Below, in pieces: positions 1-10,640 of a stretch of 64,000 nucleotides of DNA. The notes under the pieces are model-generated. The model was not told where the DNA came from, did no database searches, and worked only from the letters and a program-made list of their open reading frames with translations. Source of the stretch: Nephrocerus scutellatus (Eukaryota; Arthropoda; Insecta; Diptera; Pipunculidae); the NCBI GenBank assembly GCA_947095585.1, contig OX352761.1:50828019-50892018 (forward strand), in the 5' to 3' direction. A program made the position numbers and the translations under genes. Each line of letters begins with the position of its first letter. The first letter of the stretch is position 1.

Positions 1-1061
1 AGAAATAAAAAAAAATATATGATTAAAAACCATTTAATATACCATACTATAAAAAAAACAAAAAAAAATCTGTTTACAATAAAATTTCTATAATTTCATA
101 AATTACATTATTCCTTAAAAAAAACGGAGATGTAGTGTACATTAGTTCATGTCAGCAGCATTCCATTCCCACACTGATCATCATCATCGTTGATGTTTAT
201 GCAAACGGCAATCGGACACCCCTGACAGCGACTCAATTGAAATCCTCAAAATGGCACGTTATGCTGAATTGACGATATCACATGCACCTGTATATACTCT
301 ACGTAGGATGAGTACTTGGATAAGCACAAGGGTCTGCGCCGCCGCAATTCTTTGAAGTTATGCTGAATTGACAACACCATATGCACCTGTATATTCTCTA
401 CGTAGGCTGCGAGCATAGCAGCAAGCACAAGCGGCTGTGTCGCCGAAATTATTTTAATATTTTAATCAGATTTAATAAATCAACCAAAAGTAAAACATGT
501 GTTTGAATTCATTCGCTCCATTTTAGACTTTTTATAGCATATAATTTTTATCTACTTTTCAGCGTACCAAGAAATACTCATGTAAATAGGCTACATTTTC
601 AAACAAAGTCTGATGACTAGAATATAAATGTTATATGTATTTTTAATTGGTATCATAACAAAGGACAAAAAAATTAGTTAGCTGCAAGGCAGTTCAAAAA
701 AACACACGTATGGGTCTTTCATATATTTATTACACATTGACAAGGACAGCATATTAAAACATACACATCGCACACGTAATAAGCCCAGTTTTTTAAACAA
801 AGTCTAGAGCCTAGGACGTACACGTTATTCTATAAATTGGTATCTACAAATGATGCAAAAATATTCCAGCCGACGATCTTAATTACTGGAATTTCCTTAA
901 AACGCTGTAAAGAAATTTCGGTGTTATTATTTTGGGTTTCAATAGCAGTTTTTTGTCATTACTACTGTGCGAATTAAATCGAGAATAACGCAAACAAATG
1001 ACAAAGGATAATCGAGGACATGGTGCGTTATTATTTGTAATTTTCAGACCTTCGTTTTCTA
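1..1061. other. AT-rich unassigned flank
   Basis: No gene or transposon domain is recognisable. Two weak internal repeats are present: a tandem pair near 256-430, and two diverged copies of a segment containing AAACAAAGTCT (about 600-660 and 794-850) that share a downstream AATTGGTATC. The stretch ends exactly at the A that precedes the Helitron start. It could be old transposon sequence or intergenic DNA. Confidence 0.5.
256..430. repeat. Two-copy tandem repeat, period about 100 bp
   Basis: The segment beginning ATGCTGAATTGAC at 261 recurs at 360. Both copies continue through CATGCACCTGTATAT or CATATGCACC and CTCTACGTAGG, then a GC-rich stretch ending in a GCCGCAATT or GCCGAAATT motif. The copies differ by scattered substitutions, so this is not a recent duplication. 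Confidence 0.7.
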
Positions 1062-2627
1062 TCTATATATATAAAATAGAGAATTTATTTGTATATTTGT
1101 ATATATATTTGTGCCTAACTAGCTCTGGAACGCCTTGACCAATTTCAACCAAACTTGGTATACATATTAGTTACTATCTGGAATCAAATATACGTTTTTT
1201 GATTGGGGGAGGCGTGGCAGCCGTTATTAGTGTCGCACCCACCGTTTTCAGTATTGCCGAGACGAATAGTGCTGGTAGTACACTCCTATTGTTGAGTTAT
1301 GTATCCCCGTAGTGGGGTGCGCGATCGATATTAGTGTTGATTTTATAGTTTTCAGGATCGCTGAGTTGAATGGTGATGGTAACACAGCTCTAGGGGGATG
1401 GGGTCGATAACTGAGGGGGAGGGGGTGGCCGATATTAATGTCGATTACATGGTTTTCGGGGTCGCTGAGTTGAACGGTAATGGTAAGACAGCTCTAGGGG
1501 GATTGGGTCGATAACTGAGGTGTTGATGGGAGGGGGTGGGGTTACCGATATTAGTGTCGATCAGCGGTCGCTGATTTGATTCGTGATGGTACGAAAGCTC
1601 TAGGGGGATGAGGTTGATAAATGAGGGGGAAGGGGAGGCCGATATTAATGTCAATTTTATGGTTTTCGGGGTCGCTGAGTTAAATGGTGATGGTAAGACA
1701 GCCCTAGGGGGATGGGGTCGAAGACTGATGGTGGTGGGGGCGTGACCGATATTAGTGTCGATTCTATAGTTTTTGGGGCAGCTGAGTTGAATGGTGATGG
1801 TAAAAAACAGCTGCAGGGGGTTAGGGTCGATGACTGAAGGGGGGGGGGGGGGGGGTGGTGACCGATATTAGTGTCGATTCAATAGTTCTTGGGGTCGTTG
1901 AGTTCAATGGTGATAGTAATATAGCTCTATGGGGAAGGGGTCGATAACTGAGGGGAGGGGTTGGCCGATATTAATGTCGATTCTATGGTTTTCGGGGTCG
2001 CTGAGATGAGTAGTGTTGGTAGGACACTTCTATGGGTTAGTTGTTTTTCCGGTGGGGGGAGGGTGACCGATATTAGTGTCGATCCCATAGTTTTCTGGAT
2101 CGCTGAGATGAATAGTGGTGCTTAGAACGGTACTCGGCGGCCGGCGACCGGATGGATTTCGGGTGAAAAGGGAAGTTTGAAACAGTTTTATCCCACGGAT
2201 AGCACTCATTTCGACGGATCTACCCTTTTAAATTTAGAAGATTGCAATATCCAGTAAAACTTTCGCTTTCGATGTCGATCAATAAGTCGGACAGTTTATT
2301 AAGTATTGCGGAGTACAGATTTAAGATTTGAAACAACTTTTTTTTTGCTTGCTCTAGGGTGAAAGAAATTAAAATAAAAAATTATTTATTCTTGCTCTTG
2401 AAGGTGAAACTAAAAGCATTGCATACAACCAAGTTTTGTTTAAAATTTATATTATTTTTTTTTTTTAATTTTATTTTATAGTTTGAATACTATACAATGT
2501 AAAATACTTATTTTGTTAAAAAAAATTGCAATTTTACCTTAAAGATAGATATTATTCTTTTTCCTACCCCTGCCTAATAGAAGATTGAGATGAATAAATT
2601 CCTGGGCAACGCCGGGCAATCAGCTAG
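1062..2627 (+). mobile_element. Non-autonomous Helitron with minisatellite cargo
   Basis: The element starts TCTATATATATAAAATAGAG directly after an A (1061) and ends CAGCTAG directly before a T (2628). This is the Helitron A|T insertion rule with 5' TC and 3' CTAG. Just inside the 3' end, CCTGG-GCAACG-CCGGG (2601-2616) forms the expected short hairpin, with one G:T pair. The early part also reads like many insect Helitrons (GGAACGCCTTGACCAATTTC). There is no Rep/helicase coding region in the 1566 bp, so it is non-autonomous. Most of the interior is a GGGG-rich minisatellite. Confidence 0.93.
1215..2115. repeat. Minisatellite inside Helitron, period about 100-116 bp
   Basis: About eight to nine imperfect units share GATATTAGTGTCGATT, GTTTTCGGGGTCGCTGAG, AATGGTGATGGTAA and AGCTCTAGGGGGATGGGG. 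Successive GTCGATT(C) landmarks near 1757, 1873, 1976 and 2078 are 116, 103 and 102 bp apart. One unit has a long G run near 1839-1856. The strand is markedly G-rich on plus and C-poor. Confidence 0.9.
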
Positions 2628-2879
2628 TAAGTTATAAGTGTTGTTTGTTATCAATTTCTGTTTCTCCTGAAATATTAACATTATCAAAACTCAAAATGTC
2701 TATTTTTCTTATTTTCTGGTTCAAGCACGTAACGTAAGTAGAAGTATATTATAATATAAGATAGTTAAGTTTTTTTTTACTAATTTTATTACTATTTTAG
2801 TTAAACATTATATGTTATATATAATAGAATTTGGTATATACAAATTCAATATACCCTGGGTTTGTAGTTCTGGTTAAAG
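2628..2879. other. No feature seen between Helitron and hAT remnant
   Basis: AT-rich sequence with no coding signal. It should contain the left end of the hAT element, but I could not identify a terminal inverted repeat or an 8-bp target duplication. Confidence 0.4.
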
Positions 2880-3776
2880 AGAGAAAAGCTTAATGGCTTT
2901 CTGGCTGGACTAAGGCGGATTCTGTGTGGACATTCTTCACTAAAGAAAAAGGAAACGAAAAAGCAAAATATTTAAAATGTGTTAATAAATTATAAAGTTG
3001 CAAGGGATCATCAACGAGCGGCCTAATACGACATTTGCAACATGTTCATAAAATAAACCCGTTGAAACGAAATGCAGCAGATGAGGAAGACCAAGTTGAT
3101 GGTCAAAGCAAAATAGGAAAATCTTAATATTCAACCTGTAATATCATTTACGAAAAAAAAACAATTCATGGAATGTCTAAAAGCGAATTTGTACGGCAAG
3201 CGCTTAAAGATCGCCAATATAATTTACCAAGAGGTAAAAATAATGTGATGCAATTAATTAATAATTTTTACGAAGTTGCGAAATGTGAAGTTAAAGTCAA
3301 AAATTAAATCGCATAAAGATACCAGTTCATGCGGAAAATTTTGCCTCACATTAGATGAATGGACAAGCTTACGAAACCAGCGCTACCTCAACATAAATAT
3401 TGATTTTAATAAAGAATACGTAAATTTAGGACTAGTTAAAGTTGAAGGAAGTTGCTCTGCTTATAGACAGTAGAACTTGTTAAGACAAAGCTATCTGATA
3501 TTGGCATATATTTATCCAAATCAGTAGCATCAAATACCGATGGTGCTGCCGTCATGGTCAAATTTGGAAATTGAAAACGCAGACCAAAGAGAATATTTAT
3601 CCAGGGAAGATAGTCAAACAGGTAATAGAACTTCAATTGAAAGCGAAAGGACATTCTCAACTTCGTCAAACTTTTGTACCAAAAAAAGATCGTCTTTGAG
3701 TGATTACTCGCTTAGTTGCCTTACTTTTTTAAAAACTTTTTTCTTGAATAAACAAGAAATTTTATCAAAGAATTAA
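2880..3776 (+). pseudogene. Decayed hAT-superfamily transposase
   Basis: Three transposase parts are visible in order. Near 2920-3045 is a BED-type zinc finger (W-x-FF pattern, a cysteine pair broken by a stop, then STSGLIRHLQHVH). At 3276-3470 is the conserved hAT block LTLDEWTSLRNQRYLNINI. At 3630-3776 is the C-terminal dimerisation block ERTFSTSSNFCTKKRSSLSD followed by SCLTFLKTFFLNK. The catalytic middle is deleted between about 3480 and 3600, and stops and frameshifts break the rest. It is clearly hAT and clearly dead; the subfamily is not assigned. Confidence 0.9.
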
Positions 3777-3904
3777 TTATTACAATTATTTATTATTATA
3801 ACAATCTGAAATAATTTTGTGCTAATTTTTTATTATATTATATGTTAATATTTGTGTACTTATGTAGATATTTTACATGTTTAAATAAATTAAATGTTGT
3901 CTTA

Positions 3905-4010
3905 AAACCCACCTTAATGTAATATTTTGAATTTTCCCGGGATTCCCGGAAAATTTAATTTTAAATTCCCGATTTCCGGGAACAAAAAACGGCCGGGAAA
4001 TTTTACCCTC
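3905..4010. repeat. CCCGGGA-rich palindromic stretch, possible hAT right end
   Basis: TTTTCCCGGGATTCCCGGAA, AAATTCCCGATTTCCGGGAA and ACGGCCGGGAAATTT lie in succession downstream of the transposase remnant. Short CCCGGG palindromes of this kind are common in subterminal regions of insect hAT elements. Assignment to the neighbouring hAT is inference; no TIR partner was found upstream. Confidence 0.45.
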
Positions 4011-4014
4011 TAAT

Positions 4015-4118
4015 TTTAAACGCTGATGGACAAAACGTTTTATAAATTTGTTGGAATGATCGGGCCCTGAGACCCGAGTGGTGCCCATGCAAATTTTTTT
4101 AAAACTAGCCCGGGTTCG
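4015..4118. repeat. Fragment of satellite-bearing element
   Basis: One interior unit of the family described at 51532-52350: CTGATGGACAAAACGTTTT, GGGCCCTGAGACCCGAG, then TTTTTTAAAACTAGCCCG. It lies directly upstream of the truncated endonuclease fragment. Confidence 0.8.
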
Positions 4119-4189
4119 ATATTATTACCAAATCACACTATCAAGAATTATTATGAAGTAATTTTTATGTATGTCAAAAAACAAAACGT

Positions 4190-4797
4190 AAATAATGATG
4201 TATGATGTTCACATTATTCTGGGGGATATGAATGCTAAAATAGGTAGGGAGCCAGTATTCAGCAGTACATTGGCCCATAGCTTACACGAGAACACTAATG
4301 ACAATGGACAACGAGTCATAGATATGGCAGCAAGCAATTATTTGGTCGTTGCGAGTACAAGATTTGCGCGTAAAAATATCGACAAAGCCACCTGGGTATC
4401 TCCTGATGGAGCCACTCGCAACCATACAGACCACGTATTGATAGACCGGCGCCACAACTCGAACCTGATCACGGTACGAACCTACCGAGGTGCCAACGTG
4501 GTCTCGGACCACTATCTTGTTGGTGTGGTGCTCCGAGCGCGGATTACATCATCAAGAAAGAGAGCATCCGCGAATCAGATTCGAGTAAACACGGCTGCCC
4601 TTCGCAACGAAGAGACCAGAAACAACTACGGTCAAGCGATAGGAAACACCATAAATGCAGGGAGAGTAAGTCCTGGGGCTGAGATGTCGGGCTTAGAAGA
4701 GAAATAGACTCGCCTTAAGAATACTGTCATTAGTACTGCTGATACCAACTTAGGCAGTAGTCGTAGAGATCGGAACGACTGGTTTGATGACAATGTA
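4190..4797 (+). pseudogene. Non-LTR retrotransposon endonuclease, fragment 1 of 3
   Basis: The open frame 4195-4707 encodes the C-terminal half of an apurinic-like endonuclease/exonuclease (EEP) domain. ILGDMNAKIGRE carries the catalytic D/N, HVLIDRR precedes the last motif, and VSDHYLVG holds the terminal SDH. An ATWVSPDG motif lies between. After the stop at 4705 the reading continues as SSRRDRNDWFDD and is cut at 4797 by the LOA-type insertion. It resumes at 8811 with ECKLATERK. The element belongs to the insect endonuclease-reverse transcriptase (CFDP2-like) group; the clade is not assigned. It is truncated at its 5' side. Confidence 0.9.
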
Positions 4798-5380
4798 TGT
4801 TATGTTATGTTATTGTTGGTGGGCTGAAAAGCCTTGTGCACTGCGACCTTAAGGTGTTTTGTGCGTCCCAGATGTCTACCACATTATGTGGTGGACTAGT
4901 CCTTTTATAAATGCAAATATATCCGCCAGGTCGATAGGGAGGGAGGTTATTTATGATATTTTCAACTTGATTACGGTCCGGTACTTTTACTGAGAAGTTC
5001 CTTTGGAAATTAGTTGTTTTTATCATTGAGTCTGATTGGAGGACGAATTCGCTTCCCAAATTGATTTTTGCGATGATGCTTGTATGTCCTGGTCTATTGA
5101 CTTTGAGTTGGTTGGTTACCTTGAGTGAAATGGCTCTTGCTCCCGCTTCACTTTTGATGTGTAAGTGAAGAGGTGTGAGTCCTAGTATTTTTTCTAGTGC
5201 TGCTGTTGGGCAAGTCTTGATCCTGTTGCATTAAGACATATTAATCTTTGAATTTTACTGAGTTTTGAGCGTGTTTTCCACTGCTCTGTTTTTGGCCACC
5301 ATATCAGGGCTGCGTAAGTGAGCCAAGGCCTGATAATACTTTGGTATAGCCATAGAGTAACTTGCGGGTTTTCTCCCCAC
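4798..5380 (-). other. Post-RT region and 3' tail of LOA-type element
   Basis: Downstream of the RT on minus, the translated sequence runs on in broken frames. A stretch reads LHLHIKSEAGARA, and a frame over 4805-5059 contains GSEFVLQSDSMIKTTNFQR. This position holds the C-terminal extension (often RNase H) in LOA elements, but I could not confirm RNase H catalytic residues. It ends in the pentanucleotide repeat tail. Confidence 0.6.
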
Positions 5381-5382
5381 GT

Positions 5383-6883
5383 TTAACTGAACATGCGTTG
5401 GCAAGTGAAGTAAGCTTTGTTAGCTTTGTTGGTGATGTATGATATGTGGGAGTTCCATTTTAGTTTTTGGTCAAACATTACCCCCAGGTATTTTGCTTCA
5501 GGCATTATTTGGAGTATTTTGCTTTGGAATCTTAGGGCGGGAAGGGTTGTTCTCCTTCTTTTTGTTAAAACGGTGCATACGATTTTATCTGGGTTGACAC
5601 TTAGGTCTACCTCCCGGCACCATTCGTTTACTATTTTGAGAGCTAATTGAATGCGCTCTGTTATCGTGCTTTCGAATTTGCCTCGAACCAATAGGACTAG
5701 ATCATCCGCATAGCCAATATTTGTGATACGATTATTCTTAAGCCTGTCGAGCAACTGATCCATCACCAGTAGCCACAAGAGTGGTGATAAAACGCCTCCT
5801 TGTGGGCAGCCTCTTGTGCCGCTATTGTGATGGTTTCGTCACCAAGTGAGACCCAAATTTTCCTACCCCTTAGCATGCACATGACCCAACCTATGATAGA
5901 GGAATCTATTCTCCTTGTTCTAGCTTGTGCTTGAATTACTTCGAAGTTAGTGTTGTCGAAAGCGCCTTGGATGTCGATGAAGGCGCATAGTAACATCTCT
6001 TTGCTTCGGAGTGTATCTTCGATTTCAGTGGTCAGCTCGTGGAGGGCTGTTTCTGTTGATTTCCCAGCTTGATATGCGTGTTGGCTGGGGTTAAGTGGAT
6101 TTGAGTGGATTGCAAGCCGCGTTGTAGGAGTATCGGGTATATTCCGTCTCCTCCTGGGGATTTGTAGGGGCCGAAGGAATTTACTGCCCATCGAATTCCT
6201 TCAGTGGTGAAGATTTTATTTGAGCGTCTGTAAGCTTCCGCGGGGGTAAGGTAAAGGTTTGTGTTAATGTCCTCGTTTTCTTCTTGGTTGCTTAGTATTT
6301 GGCAGTTGGGGAAATGACTTTTTATTAGGCAGTCAAGAGTTTCTAGTCTGTTGGATGTCAATTCACCGTTTGGTTTTTTGACAGATCCGAGTGGATTTTT
6401 ATGGTCGAGACAGAGAGCTTTGTGTAGTCGACATGCTGTTGGTAGTTTGTCAATACTTTCGCAAAATTCTCTCCAACTGTTCCTTTTGCTGTTTCTTAGT
6501 GCAGCGTTATATCTAGTAAGGGAGGTTCGATAGGCCGTCCAGTTGTTTGACCGTTTAGCCTTGTTGAAAAGTTTTCTGACTTCTCTTCTTTTGGCCTCGA
6601 GATCGTGGTTCCACCATGGAACATCTCTCGTGCCTCTGACTCGTACTGCGGGGCAGCTTGTATGGTAGGCATTTATTATTGCCTCGGTAAGATCGTTTGC
6701 AGTGCTGTCTAATTCTGCAATTGTTCTAATTGGGTTACTGAAGCCTGTTAGGTTAGCTTGGAGTGTGTCTTGCAAGACTTGCCAGTTAATGTGTTTAGGG
6801 GTTCTTATTTGATATTGAACCCTGTGGGGTGTTTCGATGTTGAAATTGATATCTATGTGATCGGAGAATGATGCCTCTTTCAT
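5383..6883 (-). pseudogene. LOA-type reverse transcriptase
   Basis: The N-terminal part (6032-6883) holds the pre-RT linker with VPWWNHDLEAKRREVRKLF and reaches GPYKSPGGDGIYP. A frame change with loss of sequence follows. The next frame (5763-6191) has ETALHELTTEIEDTL and the FIDIQGAFDNT motif that includes the first catalytic Asp. The last frame (5383-5778) carries GYADDLVLLV, with both Asp residues of the YADD box, and YLGVMFDQKLKWNSHI. At least two frameshifts and one internal deletion separate the pieces, so no single polymerase can be made. Confidence 0.92.
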
Positions 6884-7030
6884 TACTGCCAGTTTTGGAT
6901 CGTGCTGGCCGTTCCTGCGTCTGACAGGGTAAGGTCCAGTACCTCTCTCCTGATGGCGTTTATGAAGGTGGCATCATTCCCCACATTATTTATAATAATA
7001 TTTTTTGTTAAGCAATAGTTTAGCAGTTGC

Positions 7031-7495
7031 TCACCTCTTGTTTTTGTGTCGGTGCTTCCCCAGACTGAGTGGTGAGAATTTGCATCGCATCCGATCTCGT
7101 CGGTGAACTATGCAGTATTCTGCAAAGCTCTGTGTTATTTCCGGAGGGGGGTCTTCTTCTTCTCCCGGGAAGTAGGCAGCGTCAAAATTGATGGTGCTCT
7201 TGCTTCCTGTGTTAATGGGCGTCTTTAGGGAGATCGCGGCTAGGTCTCTGCAAATAAATTGATTTAGGGAGTAAATGTTGAACGAGTGGCGACATAGGAT
7301 GGCTGTCCTTGGTCTTTCGTTCCCTTTGCTGTAAATCAACTTACCTATTTTGTTTGGTATTCCCAGAATTTTGTCGTTTTTGGTCCATGGCTCTTGGATG
7401 AGAGCTATGTCCCAGTTTTTGGCTGCGAAGAGCAGGCATAGGTTGGCGGTGGCTGCCTTGGATTTATGCAGATTTACCTGCACACACTTCAGCAT
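7031..7495 (-). pseudogene. LOA-type endonuclease N-terminal half
   Basis: Begins MLKCVQVNLHKSKAAT, where the Asn is the first EEP catalytic residue, followed by DIALIQEPW, which carries the catalytic Glu. RDLAAISL and DAAYFPGEE are also typical. The frame is lost at about 7100 (after QSFAEYC), in a region where the next motif (GCDANSHH) is partly readable in another frame as GCDANSH near 7080. It lies about 110 bp downstream of ORF1 on the same strand. Confidence 0.9.
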
Positions 7496-7601
7496 TTTGG
7501 TTATTTTTAGGGCTAACCGGCTTGTCTTGAGAGCCCTGTGTTGTCATGGTCTCGGTAGACTTTGTCGGTCTTGCTGCTGCTAGGCCATGTTTTTTGAACC
7601 G

Positions 7602-8810
7602 TTAAGCCTGGTCTGGTTTGGTAGTATTTTTGGTGATAGTTGTCGTTGGGTGATGCCTTAGTCTTCCTGAGAGACTTGATTGCCCTGGTTTTGATGGCGC
7701 CTTGTCGTGTAACACTTTCGCATCTTCTCTTTCCTTTTCGTGGTCTTTTTTGAGCCTGAAAAAGACAGACCCGAAGAGCCAGTTGAGTTTGTAATTTGAG
7801 CCTTTAAGATTCTCAGCAATTTTTGGCGAGGCTGAGATGGTCAATTGGAGATACTCCTTTTCTCTGTCTTTCCTTGAGAGTATCTTCCAATCCGCATTCC
7901 TTAGCTCTTTGTTTTGGACCACTAGGCGCCTGCGAATTTTCTCATTCGGTTCGTTTCTGCTGTGAGGAAGATACACGTAAAAGATTTGATTACGTGGTAT
8001 TTCTTCCTCTCCAACAATCTTTAGGCTGGCATTTGGCCATGGTTTTAGACTTGGGTAGTCTTGGTGAGCCATGTTGCCGTGTCTTCATCTGCGCAGTTCA
8101 CTGATAGCCACCCATTCTTTGGACTGCAGCCCAGGAAGTTAGGGCTTATGCCATCGAGTGGGAGCTCAGCTACTGCGTCCATGAATTTGTGACATCTGTG
8201 CCGTCTCCAGTTTGACATCAGGAAAGCCTAGGTCGGTAATCGCCAACCTGATGGCTTTCGTGACGTCACTGTATTGTGGCATTGTCCCTGATCCGCTTGC
8301 CACCACTTTTTCTTCACCTTGACCCGAACCTGTTTTTGCAGTGGTGCTGGGTGTTTCGGTTACTTTTGTGGGGATGTGCGTAGGGTTGTCTCGTTTTGGC
8401 GGGTTTTTGGGGCTGGAGTCGTCAGATCGAACTCGTTTGAATTGCGTGTCAGTCTTCCTGTCTTTAATTTTGGTCTGGCACATAGTTAATGCCTCGTCGT
8501 GGGTGAGCCCCGATTGTTTTAGGAACGTAAGTCGCTTCCTTGCCGCCCCAATTAAGTGCAGTCTTTTCTTCTGTCTGTCCTCAAGGTCTAGACTTGTCAG
8601 TCCTTCTCTTAAGTCCGAGGTAGTCGATGTGGACATGTTGTCCAAGCATTTTGGTACGTTGGAGCCTTGTGCAGGGACGTAGTCCACGGTAATTGTCGAC
8701 GAGTCTGTGCTGTCGTAGTTGTTATTATCGTTCTCAGAGTTAGGACCTGAGTGGTCCTTGGTTTCTGAGATTGGCGCGTTTGGAGGAGCACCGCCCTCAA
8801 GATTTAAATT
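7602..8810 (-). pseudogene. LOA-type ORF1 (gag-like, DUF4780-like)
   Basis: The 5' part (8166-8810) is hydrophilic and low in complexity, with a charged stretch (DLEDRQKKRLHLIGAARKRL) typical of gag-like ORF1. The 3' part (7602-8072 plus the bridging GWLSVNCADEDTATWLTK reading near 8060-8130) resembles DUF4780: PSLKPWPNASLKIVGEEEIP, FYVYLPHSRNEPNEKIRR, NADWKILSRK. One frame change joins the two parts. The product would bind element RNA, from family knowledge. The upstream end is truncated by the insertion junction at 8810. Confidence 0.82.
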
Positions 8811-9460
8811 ATGACGAATGTAAGCTAGCGACTGAACGCAAGAATATTGCGTACAGAGCAATCCAACAATCTCATTTGAATGCGGGCACGCGAAGATGAA
8901 TATAAAGAGCTCAAGATGTGAAAAAACAGTTTACCGGCGAAAGAAAGCAGCCTGGGAGAAGAATATCGTCCGTAAACTAGAACAGTCCAGCGAGTGAGGA
9001 CCGCACCAGGCGCGGAAGTTCTACCAAAGAGTCCTTGGTATGACGCAATATACACCGTGTTGCACATACTGCAAAGACAAAGAGGGTAATCTGATTCCTG
9101 TTATCAAAGGCATCTTAGAGCGATGGAAAGAGCACTTTCATGAGTTGCTTAATGGCTACCTAACTGACGAATTGGAGGCTCCACTAATGACCGAAGACCA
9201 CATTATGCTGCCGCCACCAAGCATAGACGAAGTTAGCAGAGTGATAAATCGGCTCAAATGGTATGATTTAATTTAATTAAATGGATCAGATAGTATCCCA
9301 ATGGAGCTGATTAAAACATGAGCTCCCGCGATACACCAAGCAATTCATGAACTAATAGTGCAAATATTGGAGGAAGAAGCGATGCCAGAAGACTGGCGAG
9401 AGGCATCCTGTGCCCCATACATAAGAAAGGAGATATCACAACATGCTGCAATTATCGTAG
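8811..9460 (+). pseudogene. Non-LTR retrotransposon, fragment 2 of 3 (pre-RT)
   Basis: Continues the split element after the right copy of the LOA target duplication. It opens in frame with ECKLATERKNIAYRA, then passes through frameshifts. At 9040-9276 it reads KDKEGNLIPVIKGILERWKE and HFHELLN, the linker before RT, and then PPSIDEVSRVINRLK. It continues through a broken DSIPMELIK segment to EAMPEDWREAS and a CCNYRSVLA-like RT motif at about 9443-9469, where a Gypsy-type LTR begins. Stops make it non-functional. Confidence 0.9.
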
Positions 9461-9651
9461 TGTTTTGGCGGTTCATGTAGTAACGCCCAATCGAATGCAT
9501 TTCCGAACACGGAATACCAATAGTACCATTTTCGAACACAGAGCTGGTTCGGACTATAGAGTAGAAAATAATAGTGACGCAACTCTCTCTTCTGACTTAG
9601 ACTTGATCAGCGTCTCACGCTCCCTTTTTTTGTATAAAAATAAATTTAAAA
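9461..9651 (+). repeat. 5' LTR of Gypsy-type element (first part)
   Basis: Starts TGTTTTGGCGGTTCATG (the 3' copy starts TGTGGCGGTTCATG) and stays collinear with 13020-13215 until the A run at about 9651, where the satellite-bearing insertion begins. The 3' LTR holds an extra stretch (GCGGCCATTTCCCGAAGAAA) absent here. Confidence 0.85.
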
Positions 9652-10256
9652 AAAAAACCCATAAAAATTTTTCATGTAAATTCTCTAATATGTGTGCAAG
9701 CCAAAATTACAACTACAAAATTATTTCGAAAACTGTTCTCACCGGAGATACACATGTGTTAAAAAAATTTGTATGGTAAATTCGCTCCAAAAATTTGGGT
9801 CCCAAATTTTTTTTTTTAAAAATTAACCCGATTTTTTTTAAATTTTATCTCGGATGGACAACACTTTTTTCAAAAATTTTGGTGGCCGTCGTAGGGGTCG
9901 TGGGCTCCATAAAAATTTTTCAAAAAAATTAACCCGATTTTCTTCAAATTTTATACACCTCTGTATCTCCGATGGACAAAATTCTTTGTAAAGTTTTTGG
10001 AGTGAACGGGCCCTGAGGCCCAAGGGATGCACATATAAATTTTTTAAAAATTAGCTCGATTTTGTTCAAATTTTTAACACATGTGTATCACTGATGGACA
10101 TAACTTTTTGTAAATTTGTTGGAGTGATAGGGCCATGAGACCCGTGTGGTGTCCATGTAAATTTTTTAAAAATTAGCCCGATTTTCTTCAAATTTTAACA
10201 CATACCCATCTCCTATTAGAGAATTTACATGAAAAATTGTAATTTTTATGGGTTGT
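9652..10256. mobile_element. Satellite-bearing element with inverted ends
   Basis: The left end reads AAACCCATAAAAATTTTTCA then TGTAAATTCTCTAATA (9654-9690). The right end is the near reverse complement, TATTAGAGAATTTACATG then AAAAATTGTAATTTTTATGG (10214-10253). The interior has about four units with GATGGACAAAACTTTTTGTA, GGGCCCTGAGGCCC and AAATTAGCCCGATTTTCTTC. It sits inside a 5' LTR. Here both ends are of the same type and inverted, unlike the copy at 51532, so it may be a composite of two elements. Confidence 0.75.
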
Positions 10257-10640
10257 TTTTTTTATATTTTAAATCTGTATGAGGCCCCACGTGGTCTCCA
10301 AAATTTTTACAAAAAGTGTTGTCCATCGGAGATACAAATGTGTATAAAATTTGAAAAAAATCGAGTTAATTTTTTTTAAAAATTTGTATGGGGCCCCACG
10401 ACCCCGGAGGCCGGGGTCTCCAAAATATTTACAAAACGTGTTGGCCATGGAAATACACACGTATATAAAATATGAAAAAAACTGGTTGATTTTTTTTAAA
10501 AAATTTGTTGGGGCTCCATGACCCTGTGACCCGGAGGGGCCCCAAAATTTTAACAGAAAGTTTTGTCTCCGAAAATACACATGTATGCAAAAGCGGGCTT
10601 TGAAAATTGGGTTAAAAATGTATCGCAAGATTCTTCATAT
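10257..10640 (+). repeat. Satellite-bearing element, sense-oriented fragment
   Basis: Three units in the opposite orientation to 9652-10256: ATGAGGCCCCACGTGGTCTC, CAAAAAGTGTTGTCCATCGG, GAGATACAAATGTGTATAAA. It ends with GGGTTAAAAATGTATCGCAA, the usual junction to the second end of this family. The GACC-rich tail of that end is missing. Confidence 0.8.

Larger units (their letters stand above)
4798..8810 (-). mobile_element. LOA-type non-LTR retrotransposon, nested insertion
   Basis: On the minus strand the order is ORF1, endonuclease, reverse transcriptase and a 3' tail, filling 8810 down to 4798. The 3' end is a short ACATA/CATAA-type repeat tail (4798-4813 on plus reads TGTTATGTTATGTTAT). 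Flanks are ATGACAATGTA (4787-4797) and ATGACGAATGTA (8811-8822), a target duplication with one base missing on the left. The insertion splits a conserved WFDDEC-type coding segment of another retrotransposon. Frameshifts and an internal RT deletion make it defective. The LOA/Bilbo-like call rests on the DUF4780-like ORF1 and LKCVQVNLHKSKAAT at the endonuclease start. Confidence 0.93.

Noticed and set aside
1445..1654. Minus-strand Pro/Ser-rich frame in the Helitron minisatellite
   Set aside because: It follows the repeat and has no start context or domain; no gene is supported.
1839..1856. Long G run as a separate element
   Set aside because: It is a local expansion within one unit of the Helitron minisatellite.
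8341..8682. Plus-strand frame opposite LOA ORF1
   Set aside because: Shadow of the minus-strand ORF1; no family match and the minus frame has recognisable motifs.
10269..10628. Phe/Lys-rich frames across satellite-bearing elements (also near 51610-52185, 53613-54102 and 57127-58309)
   Set aside because: They come from the TTTTTAAAAATTT and CCCCGGGG repeats in many orientations, with no conserved protein.
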